Source: Candidatus Avelusimicrobium fimicolum
GTDB lineage: Bacteria; Elusimicrobiota; Elusimicrobia; Elusimicrobiales; Elusimicrobiaceae
DNA: 5,235 nt
Reading direction: 5' to 3'
NCBI GenBank assembly: GCA_900541355.1
Contig: UQJU01000072.1
Location: 1 to 5,235 of the forward strand
Positions 5,235-5,235 of this stretch are shown here, one piece after another. The position numbers and the translations under genes are program-made. The notes beneath the pieces are model-generated. The model was not told where the DNA came from and ran no database searches. It saw nothing but the letters and a program-made list of their open reading frames with translations. Each line of letters begins with the position of its first letter. Position 1 is the first letter of the stretch.

Positions 5235-5235
5235 G

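Noticed and set aside
5160..5235. tRNA or other structured RNA near the right edge (small GTGT/ACAC hairpin at about 5194-5205)
   Set aside because: Only a 4-bp stem is visible, with no cloverleaf arms and no conserved T-loop.

Overview
This is a bacterial chromosomal window carrying a complete four-gene glycine cleavage operon on the + strand, gcvT-gcvH-gcvPA-gcvPB (563-4878). Together these encode the aminomethyltransferase (T), the lipoyl carrier (H) and the two-subunit glycine decarboxylase (P1 and P2). The dihydrolipoamide dehydrogenase (L) and the lipoate attachment enzymes are not in the window. A split P-protein is typical of Firmicutes, Thermotogota, archaea and several other deep lineages, whereas E. 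coli-like Proteobacteria have one long GcvP. Base composition looks moderate (about half G+C) and intergenic DNA is AT-rich. The split P-protein and the GTCATTCCCGA-type intergenic palindromes would fit a group such as the Elusimicrobiota, but that assignment is a weak inference.

Left edge (1-501, minus strand): the N-terminal 167 codons of a divergently transcribed YgjP-like (DUF45) zinc metallopeptidase, cut by the window edge just after its HELCH...NH metal site. Between it and gcvT (502-562) lies a near-symmetric divergent promoter. A perfect 11-bp inverted repeat with a 10-bp spacer places a -35-like and a -10-like hexamer, 17 bp apart, on each strand. The gcvT transcript would have a short leader with a good GGAGG site. 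The opposite transcript would begin almost at the ATG, which has no Shine-Dalgarno sequence.

Centre (563-4878): the gcv genes are tightly packed (18 nt, 61 nt and 1 nt gaps), each with a visible ribosome binding site. The one larger gap, gcvH to gcvPA, holds a GC-rich 9-bp hairpin with a short T run that could act as a partial terminator or RNA-stabilising element. This would divide the operon into an upstream T/H part and a downstream P part. No glycine riboswitch is visible, and the 61-bp upstream gap is too small for a tandem one.

Right end (4879-5235): no firm gene. It holds a strong bidirectional terminator, then a cluster of palindromic repeats with GTCAT...ATGAC ends and a 38-bp-spaced direct repeat. 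The cluster is bracketed by two exact 11-bp copies of the terminator's right arm plus T tract, suggesting a small element inserted into the terminator tail. The last ~80 bp may hold the 3' end of a minus-strand gene, but this is weak.

I found no evidence of an undescribed multigene system. The operon is conventional, and the points of interest are in the intergenic DNA.
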